A DNA stretch of 64,000 nucleotides, from NCBI GenBank assembly GCA_039028975.1, contig JBCCHB010000020.1, positions 1 through 64,000 of the forward strand. Direction: 5' to 3'. The stretch's first letter is position 1. Every line of letters begins with the position of its first letter. The stretch comes from JAHBNG01 sp039028975 (GTDB lineage Bacteria; Chloroflexota; Anaerolineae; Caldilineales; Caldilineaceae). The notes under the pieces were generated by a model, which searched no databases, was not told where the DNA came from, and saw only the letters and a program-made list of their open reading frames with translations. The translations under genes and the position numbers were made by a program. Below, piece by piece: positions 24,902 through 33,780 of this stretch.

Positions 24902-27900
24902 TTACCGCTGGGCCAGTGGCAAATACATTGGACGTGGCGCTTGTACTAGAGCCCTTGTGAGAGGATCCCCTAGAAGTAAGAATGTATAGCGCCCGTCCTG
25001 ACAGCAGGTACCCTCATTGAATAGATTAAAGTATGCAGCTTCCATCAACGCACCTAGCCTGGATTCGTAGCGAGGCGTGTTGTTTAAGTAGTGATGGAAT
25101 CCCTCTTGCAAGAAGTGATGTCCTGTTGATACCGTTAAACCAGATGGAGATATGACGGCTACTGCCCCCCCAGCAGGGTGACGCTGGAATCGTTCATCCA
25201 TAGTTGTTCCTGTTCTGGATACATAGGTAAACTGTCCAGTAAGACAGGTCATCTGTAAGAGGATGGGGAGGCGAGAAATGTTCTGTAGATCTGAAATATC
25301 CCTGAAGTCAAAGATGAATTCGTTGCTCTCCTCAATGGCACCGCTAAAGAAATGATTGCTGTGTCCTTCAAACGTAATCAACCCGGCCCCTGCTTGGTGT
25401 GCGCTTAGCGCAGCATCCTGTACGTCAAGGGACATAGGATAATAGCCAGCTTTGGCCACTGAACTGTAAGTATAACCATGAGATGTGGCACATTCTGGGA
25501 AGCGGCTGGTTGGATCGTAAAAGATACGAGTCGATATCATGTATGGGTCCTGAACGTCGGCAATAATCCTTTCTGCCCCCGTAGCAAAATCTCCAGCTGC
25601 ATCAACCGAGCAATCATAGCGGATATAATTGTCGGCGATATAAACACTGGTCTGTCGCCACGTTACATCCATTCCCAGATCGGTAGCCGTTTCATACTGA
25701 ACAATCTTATTGACAACGTCTATCAGTTGGGCTTCATCTTGGATTGAGAAGCGACCAAACCACATATCAATCAGAAAGTCTTCATCTGTTGTCCCGTCTA
25801 ACGGATGAACATCATCAAGCTGAACAAAACAAGGTTCGCAGGTTGTTTCACCTAGCCATGGGTCTGTGTTCTCTAAGAAGGTGGGAAAAATATTTCTATT
25901 TTGGTTTCCACTCTGATTCCCGCGATAATTTTTGGGATCCTCTGTTGTATCCCCCACAGCTACAGCCGAAACAGGCGCTAAATCCCAATTGTTCACAGCA
26001 TATTGGAGCATATTCCGTATGGCATCGGGAGAGACAAGACCAAAGCTCCAGCTATCATAGATACTCTGTAGATCGATTACGTCAACCAGATACCCCTGAG
26101 CCCGTCTCAGGTCTATTAGAGGCTGTAACTCATCATGGAATTGACTGTAGGCAATATAGAGACCATGCATTTGAGTTTGGGTTGGCCATGCGACCGGGTT
26201 GTGCCTGGAGAGAGCAGGGAACTGGAGGTCTGTGGCGGTGGTTAGCATATAACGGTGAGGATCGGGACCATCTTCAAACTGGGGAGCCGCGCCGGCAGGG
26301 ATTGCCAAACGAATCGGCCTTGCAGCGTCTGTGATGTCGTAGAGGGCGGCGTCACTCGTTACATTGGTCAGCTGGTAGCGCCACTTTCCCTGAATTCCAT
26401 AAAACATGGCCCCACGATTGCCAAAATCTAGGGTGACTGGCTGCTCCCAGTAGATCTTATCAAAGTGTATCTTACTATCTAGCTCTCCGGGTATCAGGGT
26501 AAATTGAATCGTCTGAGGATGATTGACAGTTGAGGACACAACATGAGTCCAACTTTCATAGGGCCGATAGTTTGTCCAGTTTACATCTTTTGATGTAGTC
26601 CCCCAGCTAGCACGAAGCGTATGATTGGCTACTGTTTGCGCGCTACCCGTAATGGAAAATTGAGACACTTGGCCGCTGGAGGTTGCCAGGGGGAGTTTAT
26701 TATTCAGTGGAATGGTTACTGTTGGGTAGGTGCTCGGCATACCTAATTGGCTTGGCTTGACATTAAGCGTTTTGTGAAACCAATTGTCACCATCTACTCC
26801 TGGCATGGTAGATTGTCGGACAAGATTGTCCTCCCAAATACCATGTTCCATCGCCGTAGAGCGAACTGTCGCTGTGCTACCGCTGCCGGGTACAACATTG
26901 CGATTGGCCATACGCAGCCCACCTGACCCGCTAAAGGTCAGCCAAAAGATCTCTTCATCATTCCAGTAGTCACCGAGCTTAGCGCTGTGCTCCACATGAT
27001 CGGCAAAAAACCGCACTGTATCCGAACTATCTAAGATCCCATTCCCATTGTCCCATATCTCCACAGCGATCTCAGCACCTCTATGAGCAATCTTCAGGTT
27101 GGTTAGAGGGATGTTTTCAGGTACGCCATTGTTGATAAGATCAACGCCGGTTACCAGTTGAATACCAGGTTCTGTTACATGGATTTTGACAGCACTTTGG
27201 AAAACGGCGGGGTTGGTAGGCATAAAGGCCAGAGGGGCATTCGTCGGGCCATTCAGATTAGCAGCAGAAGTAGTGCGCTGAACAGGTTGGCTCATGAGTT
27301 GACTAATGTGTCCATCCAAAATTTGCGCATTGGTCAACCGAGCTTGAATGGCCGACGTAATTTTGACTTCTCCATTCTCTTCATAAATGGGACTAAAGGC
27401 AACAACGGCCAAATCACGACCTCGAACCCTTCCTTGACGTAGGATAAAGAAGGGGGAAGAGGGTAATTGTCGAACTTCCTCGCGGATCTCAATTGCATCC
27501 TCCCAGCCGACTGCCGAAGGGACCAACGGAGGCGCAATCGTCAGAGGTACGTTGTATGATAAGCTGGTAATTTGGCTGACTTCTATCAGCCGATCGACCT
27601 TATTTTCTGCCATGGCATCGGCAGCAGAAAGTTCACCTGCATCGGATAGAATGACCGTCTTTAATTCAACAGGTAGCATGTATCCACCTAAACGTTGCTG
27701 AGGTAACGTTGAGGCAATGGCTTCGGCTACACTTGTGGCATCGGCGGCGTTGACACGATCTTGGTTAACGTCCCACTGAAAGACAACTCCATTTTCATCA
27801 CTTGCAATGGAAAGGTTTGCACTTTGTGTATCGATACTACGTAAAGCCAAGGATGGATGGGCAGAGGATGGAATTGGCATTGAGGTGATGAGTACGCTCA

Positions 27901-27943
27901 CTAGAATTAACGCAACCCATAAACGATAAGTGTAATTCTGCAT
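24902..27943 (-). CDS. Secreted C25 (gingipain-like) cysteine peptidase
   Basis: About 1013 residues from the ATG at 27943 (AAAGG ~11 nt upstream; a TTG 8 codons earlier is less likely). The N-terminus is a signal peptide (LWVALILVSVLITSMPIPSSAHP). The first ~500 residues are propeptide and beta-rich domains; the caspase-like C25 domain spans roughly residues 590-990. Its predicted catalytic dyad is His in ITFEGHSNHFF and Cys in LLQMTCLTGQF, matching the GH...C spacing of gingipains. The C-terminus ends PMYLPLAQR, a short tail that I associate with secreted Chloroflexota proteins. Family members cut after Arg or Lys, but the S1 specificity cannot be read here. Confidence 0.85.
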   Translation of the reverse strand: MQNYTYRLWVALILVSVLITSMPIPSSAHPSLALRSIDTQSANLSIASDENGVVFQWDVNQDRVNAADATSVAEAIASTLPQQRLGGYMLPVELKTVILSDAGELSAADAMAENKVDRLIEVSQITSLSYNVPLTIAPPLVPSAVGWEDAIEIREEVRQLPSSPFFILRQGRVRGRDLAVVAFSPIYEENGEVKITSAIQARLTNAQILDGHISQLMSQPVQRTTSAANLNGPTNAPLAFMPTNPAVFQSAVKIHVTEPGIQLVTGVDLINNGVPENIPLTNLKIAHRGAEIAVEIWDNGNGILDSSDTVRFFADHVEHSAKLGDYWNDEEIFWLTFSGSGGLRMANRNVVPGSGSTATVRSTAMEHGIWEDNLVRQSTMPGVDGDNWFHKTLNVKPSQLGMPSTYPTVTIPLNNKLPLATSSGQVSQFSITGSAQTVANHTLRASWGTTSKDVNWTNYRPYESWTHVVSSTVNHPQTIQFTLIPGELDSKIHFDKIYWEQPVTLDFGNRGAMFYGIQGKWRYQLTNVTSDAALYDITDAARPIRLAIPAGAAPQFEDGPDPHRYMLTTATDLQFPALSRHNPVAWPTQTQMHGLYIAYSQFHDELQPLIDLRRAQGYLVDVIDLQSIYDSWSFGLVSPDAIRNMLQYAVNNWDLAPVSAVAVGDTTEDPKNYRGNQSGNQNRNIFPTFLENTDPWLGETTCEPCFVQLDDVHPLDGTTDEDFLIDMWFGRFSIQDEAQLIDVVNKIVQYETATDLGMDVTWRQTSVYIADNYIRYDCSVDAAGDFATGAERIIADVQDPYMISTRIFYDPTSRFPECATSHGYTYSSVAKAGYYPMSLDVQDAALSAHQAGAGLITFEGHSNHFFSGAIEESNEFIFDFRDISDLQNISRLPILLQMTCLTGQFTYVSRTGTTMDERFQRHPAGGAVAVISPSGLTVSTGHHFLQEGFHHYLNNTPRYESRLGALMEAAYFNLFNEGTCCQDGRYTFLLLGDPLTRALVQAPRPMYLPLAQR

Positions 27944-28601
27944 TCTTACTTTATACCTTTCTGACAAGTACCAACAATAAATTCTCGACGATCAGAAGTA
28001 GAAACCAGACTCTATTTTGTACTATAATATTTCACTTGTCCATAGTACATAAGTCCTGTTGTCGCATCCACAAATGGTCTAAAGAGATTGGGGCAGTTGC
28101 ACGTAAATACAGTAGTAGCCGACCAATATTTCCAGATTTGAGATGCTTTAGGAACGAGAGCTAAATAGCTTGGTCATTTGTCGGGTCTACACCCGAGCGA
28201 AGCGCGCAAGTTATTGGTAACCCATTCCTTGTTGAGTTTACTTGGATAGATCACTGAGGAACGATGGTAGGTGCAGAATGATGTGTGATCTGGGAGGAGA
28301 ACAGATGCATACCAAGAGGGCGAACAATTATGTGGCAGTGTGCCTTATTCTCCCGCAGATGTGAACTCGTAACTGATTATATGCTTTTCTATACGCAGAT
28401 GTGTTACAAAATGCTAGCGGTGGCACGAGTAGCCCTGCGAATGAGTAGACGATTAAGAATATCTATAGGATACGTTCAATTCCCAAGAGGGTATGTAGGA
28501 ACGCCAACATGCTTGCCATGTACTACTCATTGTACTCAGGCTCTGCATCAAGCAGTACTTTTTTCCTGATTAACTGTATTACTTTACGACGACTGCTACT
28601 A

Positions 28602-28636
28602 TATACTCAGTTCCGTATGAAAGCGACCGCAGTATA
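28602..28636. repeat. MITE-like family 2, collapsed copy
   Basis: A 35-bp element made of the two family-2 ends fused: TATACTCAGTTCCGTATGAAA running directly into GCGACCGCAGTATA. The interior of full copies is missing. Confidence 0.7.
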
Positions 28637-28655
28637 GCAGTTCATGTCCAATACA

Positions 28656-28685
28656 AAAAGGTTACCCAAGAGAAGGTAACCTTTT
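28656..28685. terminator. Strong hairpin terminator
   Basis: AAAAGGTTACC (28656-28666) and GGTAACCTTTT (28675-28685) form a perfect 11-bp stem with an 8-nt loop and A/T ends on both sides. It can terminate the minus-strand PEP-CTERM-like gene 195 bp upstream, or plus-strand transcription. Confidence 0.72.
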
Positions 28686-28770
28686 GGAACGTATCCGATT
28701 GAATCTAGTCGACAATTGATAAAAAATGATGGGTTGTACCTCTTTTGTATACAACGCATCACTTTTTAGG

Positions 28771-28850
28771 TAGCTTCGTTTGAAAGCCAGAGTTTTGTCT
28801 CTCAAGTAAAGGCTATAGAAAACTCCACTTTTCAAAACAACCGAGCTATA
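28771..28850. repeat. MITE-like family 2, diverged full copy
   Basis: An ~80-bp copy: TAGCTTCGTTTGAAAGCCAGAGTT at the left, and TCCACTTTTCAAAACAACCGAGCTATA at the right. The interior TGTCTCTCAAGTAAAGGCTA resembles that of the copy at 58533-58617 (CTTTCGAGTAGAGACTA). Confidence 0.65.
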
Positions 28851-28880
28851 GCAACGAGATAGAGCAAGAACAAAATGGTC

Positions 28881-29189
28881 TTATTTCTGACGGCGTTTAC
28901 GTGCAACAGAAGCAGAGAGCGCTGCCAGACCACTGCCAAATAGAATCACTGTAACTGGCTCTGGAATTGACGTTGGTGTTGCTGGCGGCTGAGGACCAAT
29001 TGCAGTTGCCGGAGTAGTTGGGGTAGCTGTATTCTCTATTGGTGGCTCTGTTGAGGTTCCGGTCACAGCAATGGGATTTGAATCTTGTGCTAATGCACTG
29101 TCATATACACCCATTGGCACTGTTATAATGGCAACAAAAATCAGAATCAAGCCTATCAAAAATCCTCTTTTTAGAAGTACGTCATTCAT
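28881..29189 (-). CDS. Small secreted protein with PEP-CTERM-like sorting tail
   Basis: 102 residues from ATG at 29189, preceded by AAAAGGAGAAA (AGGAG ~10 nt). An in-frame extension of 20 codons upstream has no Shine-Dalgarno. There is a signal peptide (RGFLIGLILIFVAIITVPMG) and a low-complexity Thr/Pro/Ala middle (TSTEPPIENTATPTTPAT). The C-terminal tripartite tail is a PEP-type motif (PEPVTV), a hydrophobic helix and RKRRQK. In known systems this is the exosortase/archaeosortase recognition signal. No exosortase gene is in the window. The mature protein would be mostly Thr/Pro linker, a likely glycosylated surface anchor or stub. Confidence 0.75.
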   Translation of the reverse strand: MNDVLLKRGFLIGLILIFVAIITVPMGVYDSALAQDSNPIAVTGTSTEPPIENTATPTTPATAIGPQPPATPTSIPEPVTVILFGSGLAALSASVARKRRQK

Positions 29190-29366
29190 CTTCTTATTTC
29201 TCCTTTTGGAATATAGCTGTGAATAACCATTCATTAATACAAAATCCATCTTTGTTAGAATAAGAAAGGTATAATTGGGGGTATTGGGAGGTGATTGAAA
29301 GATATTATACTAAATACCGCCACAAACAAAGAAAATCATACTGAACTTAATGCGCAAACTATCTTC

Positions 29367-29401
29367 TATACTGCGGTCGTTTTCAAACGGAGCTGAATAT
29401 A
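29367..29401. repeat. MITE-like family 2, collapsed copy
   Basis: A 35-bp palindrome: TATACTGCGGTCGTTTTCAAACGGAGCTGAATATA in two halves, TATACTGCGGTCGTTTT and CAAACGGAGCTGAATATA, with no interior. The ends match the full copy at 6605-6690. Confidence 0.72.
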
Positions 29402-29434
29402 GCGACTTCCTTGACTCTAACATTCTCATGAAGA

Positions 29435-29472
29435 AAGATAACAGAAGTGAATAATAAATGTTCTGTTATCTT
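29435..29472. terminator. Hairpin downstream of the TSUP gene
   Basis: AAGATAACAGAA (29435-29446) and TTCTGTTATCTT (29461-29472) form a perfect 12-bp stem with a 14-nt loop, about 180 bp beyond the end of the minus-strand TSUP gene. Confidence 0.55.
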
Positions 29473-29652
29473 CTCTAGAAGTAAGCCTCATTCCTCTAAA
29501 GGATACCATATTTACGAAATATTAACAAACCAAATTTGATCCCTACAGACACTGTAACTCTATCCGTTTTTGCTTATCTTCCAAAGTCCTACCCTTGTTT
29601 GGCTAAAACGGAGATGCGCCTGTCATGAGGTAGGATTTGGACGAAGTAATGA

Positions 29653-30420
29653 TCAAAACGGGACCAGATCAAATGCGCGAACAATCGCCACAACCACAAC
29701 GACGATGAGTAAGCGCCGAACCCAAACATTGGCGTCTTCATATTGAGTAGCAAATCGAGCTGCCAACCATGCCCCTGCACTCTGTCCAACGGCCATTAGG
29801 GCACCGATCCCCCACCAGATTTGCCCTTGAAGAATAAAGATAAGCAACGCACCAATCGTTAAAAAGAGGATAATGATGAGTTTGATCAGATTGGCCTCTT
29901 TCAGGCTGTAGCCAATGCCCAATACCAACGCCGATAGGAGAAATACCCCAACCCCGGCCTGGATAAACCCACCATAAATGCCTATGACAAAGAAAATAAC
30001 CAACATCAATAGGCTAGGTCGTCCTGGGGCTACTTCCGACTCTTGACGCAACCAGCGATTGGGTTGGACAAGAATCACAACCAGCATAATACACATGACG
30101 ATACCAATCGCCAGCCGCATGGAGTCTTTGTCCAAGGTCGATGCGACGACGGCACCAATGCTCCCCCCAATGACTGCTGGAACAACAAGCCAAACGCTCT
30201 GAGGCCCTACCTCCACGTTGCCGCTTTGGCGGAATGTGGCAATCCCCACTGCGTTCTGAACCAAAACGCCAACGCGATTGGTTGCATTGGCAATGGTCGC
30301 TGGAATCCCCATTGCATCCAACATGGCCAATGTAACAAGTGAACCACTTCCGGCAAGTGTGTTGATAAAACCAGCCAATGCCCCAGCTAAGACCGCCAGT
30401 GGGTAAAGATACCAATCCAT
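29653..30420 (-). CDS. TSUP (TauE/SafE) family membrane transporter
   Basis: A 255-residue membrane protein with about eight hydrophobic segments. It opens with the family-typical LAGFINTLAGSGSLVTLAML (GxxxTxxGxGG-like) and repeats a related motif at GGFIQAGVGVFLL in the second half. TSUP members export or import sulfite, sulfoacetate or other small organosulfur/organic anions. ATG at 30420 has GAGGAG about 11 nt upstream. The gene is alone; the substrate is unknown. Confidence 0.88.
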   Translation of the reverse strand: MDWYLYPLAVLAGALAGFINTLAGSGSLVTLAMLDAMGIPATIANATNRVGVLVQNAVGIATFRQSGNVEVGPQSVWLVVPAVIGGSIGAVVASTLDKDSMRLAIGIVMCIMLVVILVQPNRWLRQESEVAPGRPSLLMLVIFFVIGIYGGFIQAGVGVFLLSALVLGIGYSLKEANLIKLIIILFLTIGALLIFILQGQIWWGIGALMAVGQSAGAWLAARFATQYEDANVWVRRLLIVVVVVAIVRAFDLVPF

Positions 30421-30585
30421 AATGCTCGCTGCTCCTCATAAGGTTGATTGATGATGAATGATTCCTAACAACTATAGGCGGCCAAATTAGTGGCCAGAGA
30501 AAGCTCTTGATTTCAGCGAAGACGGAACTTGTACTCTCTCCCTCACATAATCCAGATTCAATTGCGCAATAGGCTGAATAACACT

Positions 30586-33366
30586 TTACTGGCGGACGAT
30601 ATGTTCACCTAATTCAAGCCAATAGATTTCGTCATCTCCATCATGCTCCACGTATAGTCTTTCTCTAACGTTTGGCGTCCAGAATCCAGCCTTCACGTCA
30701 TATTGCCCTGGTTCCATAGAGATGAAAATTTGAAAATCTACGATTTCACCTACGACCCAATTGTGAATGGGCCGCTGAGGGAATTGATCATAGAGCATCC
30801 ACTTGTCTTGCCCATGCACCGAATCCAAAGAGACCCATGCTGAATAGTCTTTGCGAATTGGATTCAGAACCTCAAAATAGAGGTGTAAGAGGAGAGCATT
30901 GTCGCCCTCACTTTCGGCATTCCTATCGTCATTTTTCACCGCACCGTCTTCTATAGTACCGTCTTCTGATGCATCATATTTGTTGCTTTCTGATGTAACT
31001 CCCCAGAATTGGAGTAAGGGAGTATCTTCATCATTGACCAATACCTTAGGTTCAAACGCGTTATACAGCAATGCCTGAATGTTGTGATCCGGTTTGTTCA
31101 GTAGCGACAACCGAATCGATGGAGAGAGAGCCTGCCAGTAAGAGAATGGTATAGCTTCGATCTCTTTGTAGATTTGAGCCAAATAGTGTTCACGCTCAGG
31201 TTCCAAATACCGTAGCCATATGAAGTCATAGAGCCGCAACATCTGTTCAAATTCAGCGTAGTTCAACTGCTCTCCAGCCATACCGATGTCCTGAATGGAA
31301 CTTGCCGACGTCTTATTCACGTCCACCTCGCCATCAGGCAAAGAGACCAAGTCAACGTAGTTTAGCATACTCCGCCCAGGCCGTAACGGTAAGAAGCGTA
31401 CGGAATTAAAACCACTCTTTTGGGCGCTAGCAGGTACGGCAACAACGTTGACCTGCTCGTTGTCTATTGCTATAGGTTTGACACCGACCGTTTGTTGGGC
31501 AACAAACTCATTCTCCAGAAAATAGGTTACTTGAAAGTAATCTGCATCCCATCCAACATCAATGAAATGGGACGTATAAAGCCTATCCAATGAAAGCAAC
31601 CATCCTGAGGTCTCTATCTGTCGTTGCTGGCGAATTTTCTCAACAAGTGGTTTGGCTTCTCCTTCGTGAGTACGGGACATTGAACCACTTGTCACCGTGA
31701 CTACATTGGGATACCGATAGCGATTGAAGTCAATCAAGTCATCATACGCACCCAGGTTCATGCGCCAAATGGTTTGTAGCCTATCTGGATCCCAAATCTC
31801 ACCCTTGGTAACGAGCGTAAGTTTGTCATAGAATTCAGCTAGTTGCTCATCGGCAATCTGATTGGTCCCCTGTCTGAGCGTTTGCAAATACCCATCTGGA
31901 ACCGTTCGGAAATAGTGGCCCGAGAAGAGATCGGGCGTATAAATCGCGGGTAGCCTTGCCAGTAGAGCATCGGTCAACGCACACACATCAACGATATAGA
32001 CATTGGGACCATTATAGTATTCACCAGGACCCATACCAACACAGTTCAAGTAAAGACCAATCGCGTTTGCCCCTTTGATTCGGCCCTGTTCATAGAGCCG
32101 ATTATCAACCGTTGCATTGAGCAGATCGGTATGGTCCAGGTGATGGGCACGCATATCCTCTACTTGGTTGTCATCTGTTTCTGTCTTGTAGACATCCGTG
32201 ACCAGTAATGGAGACGTGGCAGGATTTAGCAAACTTAGCCCAACAATGCCAACGCCCAATGCATAGGCACTGATTTGGTTTAAGTTAGGTAGAGGTGCCT
32301 GCGAAAGAGCAAACGTCGCACAAAGTAACGGCGCTGCCAGGAACCGATTGGCCATAAAATCGCCGCCAATCCATACAATATAGAGCAAGTAAAGGAGGAT
32401 CGAAATCGAGAGGATTGCATTTCGTCGTTGGCGTAATAGAATAGGTAGCACCATGCCAATGCCAATGATGACAACTGTTAGTGCATCCAGATTGACTGTG
32501 CGTATCAGATAGAAGATTCCCTGGGTAATCAACTGGCTCTTCTCAATGCCTGCATTCAATTTGGCATAAGCTGTGTTTGGGAAAAGGAAACCATAGTAAA
32601 AGAGCGAAAAGAGCTCCCATAGGATCAAGGGTAAGAAACCGAGCGCCATCAAAAGCATGGTTCTCAGGCGTCGGCTTTGCCACCATTCATAAAGTAGCCC
32701 AGGTAAAAAAAGAATCAGCAGATCGATACGCGCCAATCCACCCAACGCAGTCACAAATGCCAGGGAGAAAGGCCGAGTCCATGGCGCGCTGTTGCTAGGT
32801 TCATGGCTGCGTGATTCATGGCTGCTAGGTTCATGGCTACCCAGCAATACTCTTTGTGGATGGGTGCCTAAAAATAGCGTGTAAAAGAGCGCTAAAAGGA
32901 AGTGGTTGAGTGGATTTTCTAGTCCTGAGGTTGTGTAATCAACAAAGGTCTTGGCACAGAGTAAGATCAGCAACCCCAATATGGCACCACTCAATGAGTA
33001 AGCAATCCGCCTCACAAAAAGTAGTAATGCGCTCAGCGTTAAAATAATCGAAAGCGTATAGACAGAATAAAATAGCTCACCGGTTCCCCAGCGTGCGGCA
33101 GCCAGTAGAAACATCCATAGCGGATGGGTATATGCTTGCACCCGTTCGCCTGGGTTCCAAACAAGACCATAACCATTGACAAAGTTTTCTACCGTGCGAT
33201 AGGTGATATAGGCATCATGAGAGATCCAGGCACTCTTGACGACTACAATGATAAACAGGATGAGTAAGGCTACGATAATGCCCTGTTGTAACCGCGCATC
33301 ACGTTGAGTATGTTTGCCTGTTAAGATGGGCACGCTGATGTTATCTCTAGTCCATCCCGATACCAA
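30586..33366 (-). CDS. Multi-pass membrane glycosyltransferase-like protein
   Basis: Up to 926 residues. The first ~420 residues hold about 10 TM helices of a GT-C fold. SWISHDAYITYRTVENF followed by GLVWNPGERVQAYTHPLWMF is the motif of polyprenyl-phosphate-sugar-dependent transferases related to arabinofuranosyltransferase AftB, with the catalytic Asp in the first loop. The rest is a large extracytoplasmic domain. The frame starts at a TTG (33366) that overlaps the Lrp-type gene by 20 nt; a GTG at 33333, 13 nt after that gene's stop, is an alternative. A loop near residues 175-195 contains SHEPS repeats from triplicated TTCATGGCT DNA. Donor and acceptor are unknown. Confidence 0.8.
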   Translation of the reverse strand: MVSGWTRDNISVPILTGKHTQRDARLQQGIIVALLILFIIVVVKSAWISHDAYITYRTVENFVNGYGLVWNPGERVQAYTHPLWMFLLAAARWGTGELFYSVYTLSIILTLSALLLFVRRIAYSLSGAILGLLILLCAKTFVDYTTSGLENPLNHFLLALFYTLFLGTHPQRVLLGSHEPSSHESRSHEPSNSAPWTRPFSLAFVTALGGLARIDLLILFLPGLLYEWWQSRRLRTMLLMALGFLPLILWELFSLFYYGFLFPNTAYAKLNAGIEKSQLITQGIFYLIRTVNLDALTVVIIGIGMVLPILLRQRRNAILSISILLYLLYIVWIGGDFMANRFLAAPLLCATFALSQAPLPNLNQISAYALGVGIVGLSLLNPATSPLLVTDVYKTETDDNQVEDMRAHHLDHTDLLNATVDNRLYEQGRIKGANAIGLYLNCVGMGPGEYYNGPNVYIVDVCALTDALLARLPAIYTPDLFSGHYFRTVPDGYLQTLRQGTNQIADEQLAEFYDKLTLVTKGEIWDPDRLQTIWRMNLGAYDDLIDFNRYRYPNVVTVTSGSMSRTHEGEAKPLVEKIRQQRQIETSGWLLSLDRLYTSHFIDVGWDADYFQVTYFLENEFVAQQTVGVKPIAIDNEQVNVVAVPASAQKSGFNSVRFLPLRPGRSMLNYVDLVSLPDGEVDVNKTSASSIQDIGMAGEQLNYAEFEQMLRLYDFIWLRYLEPEREHYLAQIYKEIEAIPFSYWQALSPSIRLSLLNKPDHNIQALLYNAFEPKVLVNDEDTPLLQFWGVTSESNKYDASEDGTIEDGAVKNDDRNAESEGDNALLLHLYFEVLNPIRKDYSAWVSLDSVHGQDKWMLYDQFPQRPIHNWVVGEIVDFQIFISMEPGQYDVKAGFWTPNVRERLYVEHDGDDEIYWLELGEHIVRQ

Positions 33367-33625
33367 ACATATTTTCTAGATCGTAATTTGAGAACACTTT
33401 GAAGGCAATGAGCGTCTCAGAGTTGACAATGCCGGAGACGGTAAGCATCTTTTCCGTGACAAGTTGGGCTAGCTCCTCGTTTGTCTTCACGCGCAATATG
33501 GCTACCAGATCATACCGACCAGCCACAGAGAAAACCTCAGAAATTCCGTCAATACTGACTAGCGCCTCGGCAACTTCATTAACTTTGTTGGGTTCGACGT
33601 TGATTAGTACAACTGTAGAGACCAT
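33347..33625 (-). CDS. Stand-alone Lrp/AsnC ligand-binding domain protein
   Basis: 92 residues from the ATG at 33625, which has AAAGGTGA about 5 nt upstream. It is the RAM/AsnC C-terminal domain only: VVLINVEPNKVNEVAEAL, IDGISEVFSVAGRYDLV and ILRVKTNEELAQLV, without any helix-turn-helix. Such proteins form alpha-beta dimers or octamers and bind amino acids or other effectors, often modulating full-length Lrp proteins or enzymes. It overlaps the beginning of the glycosyltransferase frame, so they are likely co-transcribed. Confidence 0.88.
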   Translation of the reverse strand: MVSTVVLINVEPNKVNEVAEALVSIDGISEVFSVAGRYDLVAILRVKTNEELAQLVTEKMLTVSGIVNSETLIAFKVFSNYDLENMFGIGMD

Positions 33626-33670
33626 AAGATTCACCTTTGATTGTAGTTTTTACACTCATTTAGGAATCAA

Positions 33671-33740
33671 GATCAAATAAAACCCAAAACTTCGGTCCTG
33701 TCATCTCGAGTACCCGAGAGATCTTCCATTACGTTTTATT
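33671..33740 (+). repeat. TCGAG hairpin repeat (copy 2)
   Basis: Begins GATCAAATAAAACCC, contains CTGTCATCTCGAGTACCCGAGAGATC (stem TCTCG / CGAGA) and ends ACGTTTTATT. It matches the copies at 17690-17757 and 35048-35117, and here the two neighbouring copies flank an aminotransferase gene. Confidence 0.75.
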
Positions 33741-33780
33741 CAATTCTCGAACATTAGAAACCTGATAGCACAACGGTCTA

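Larger units (their letters stand above)
27944..28880. other. 937-bp gene-poor region
   Basis: No convincing gene. It contains two family-2 MITE-like elements and a strong hairpin listed separately. A 94-codon plus-strand frame (28285-28569) and a 19-codon ORF (28305-28364) preceded by GGGAGGAG were examined; neither has recognisable sequence. The latter could be a small peptide, but there is no further support. Confidence 0.6.
29190..29652. other. 463-bp intergenic region
   Basis: No gene. It holds a collapsed family-2 element (29367-29401) and a perfect hairpin (29435-29472), listed separately, and the upstream region of the PEP-CTERM-like gene. Confidence 0.6.

Noticed and set aside
28285..28569. 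A 94-codon plus-strand frame in the gene-poor region.
   Set aside because: No recognisable domain and unusual composition, with MITE-like repeats just downstream. The ribosome site within it (28294-28301) belongs to a 19-codon ORF without support.
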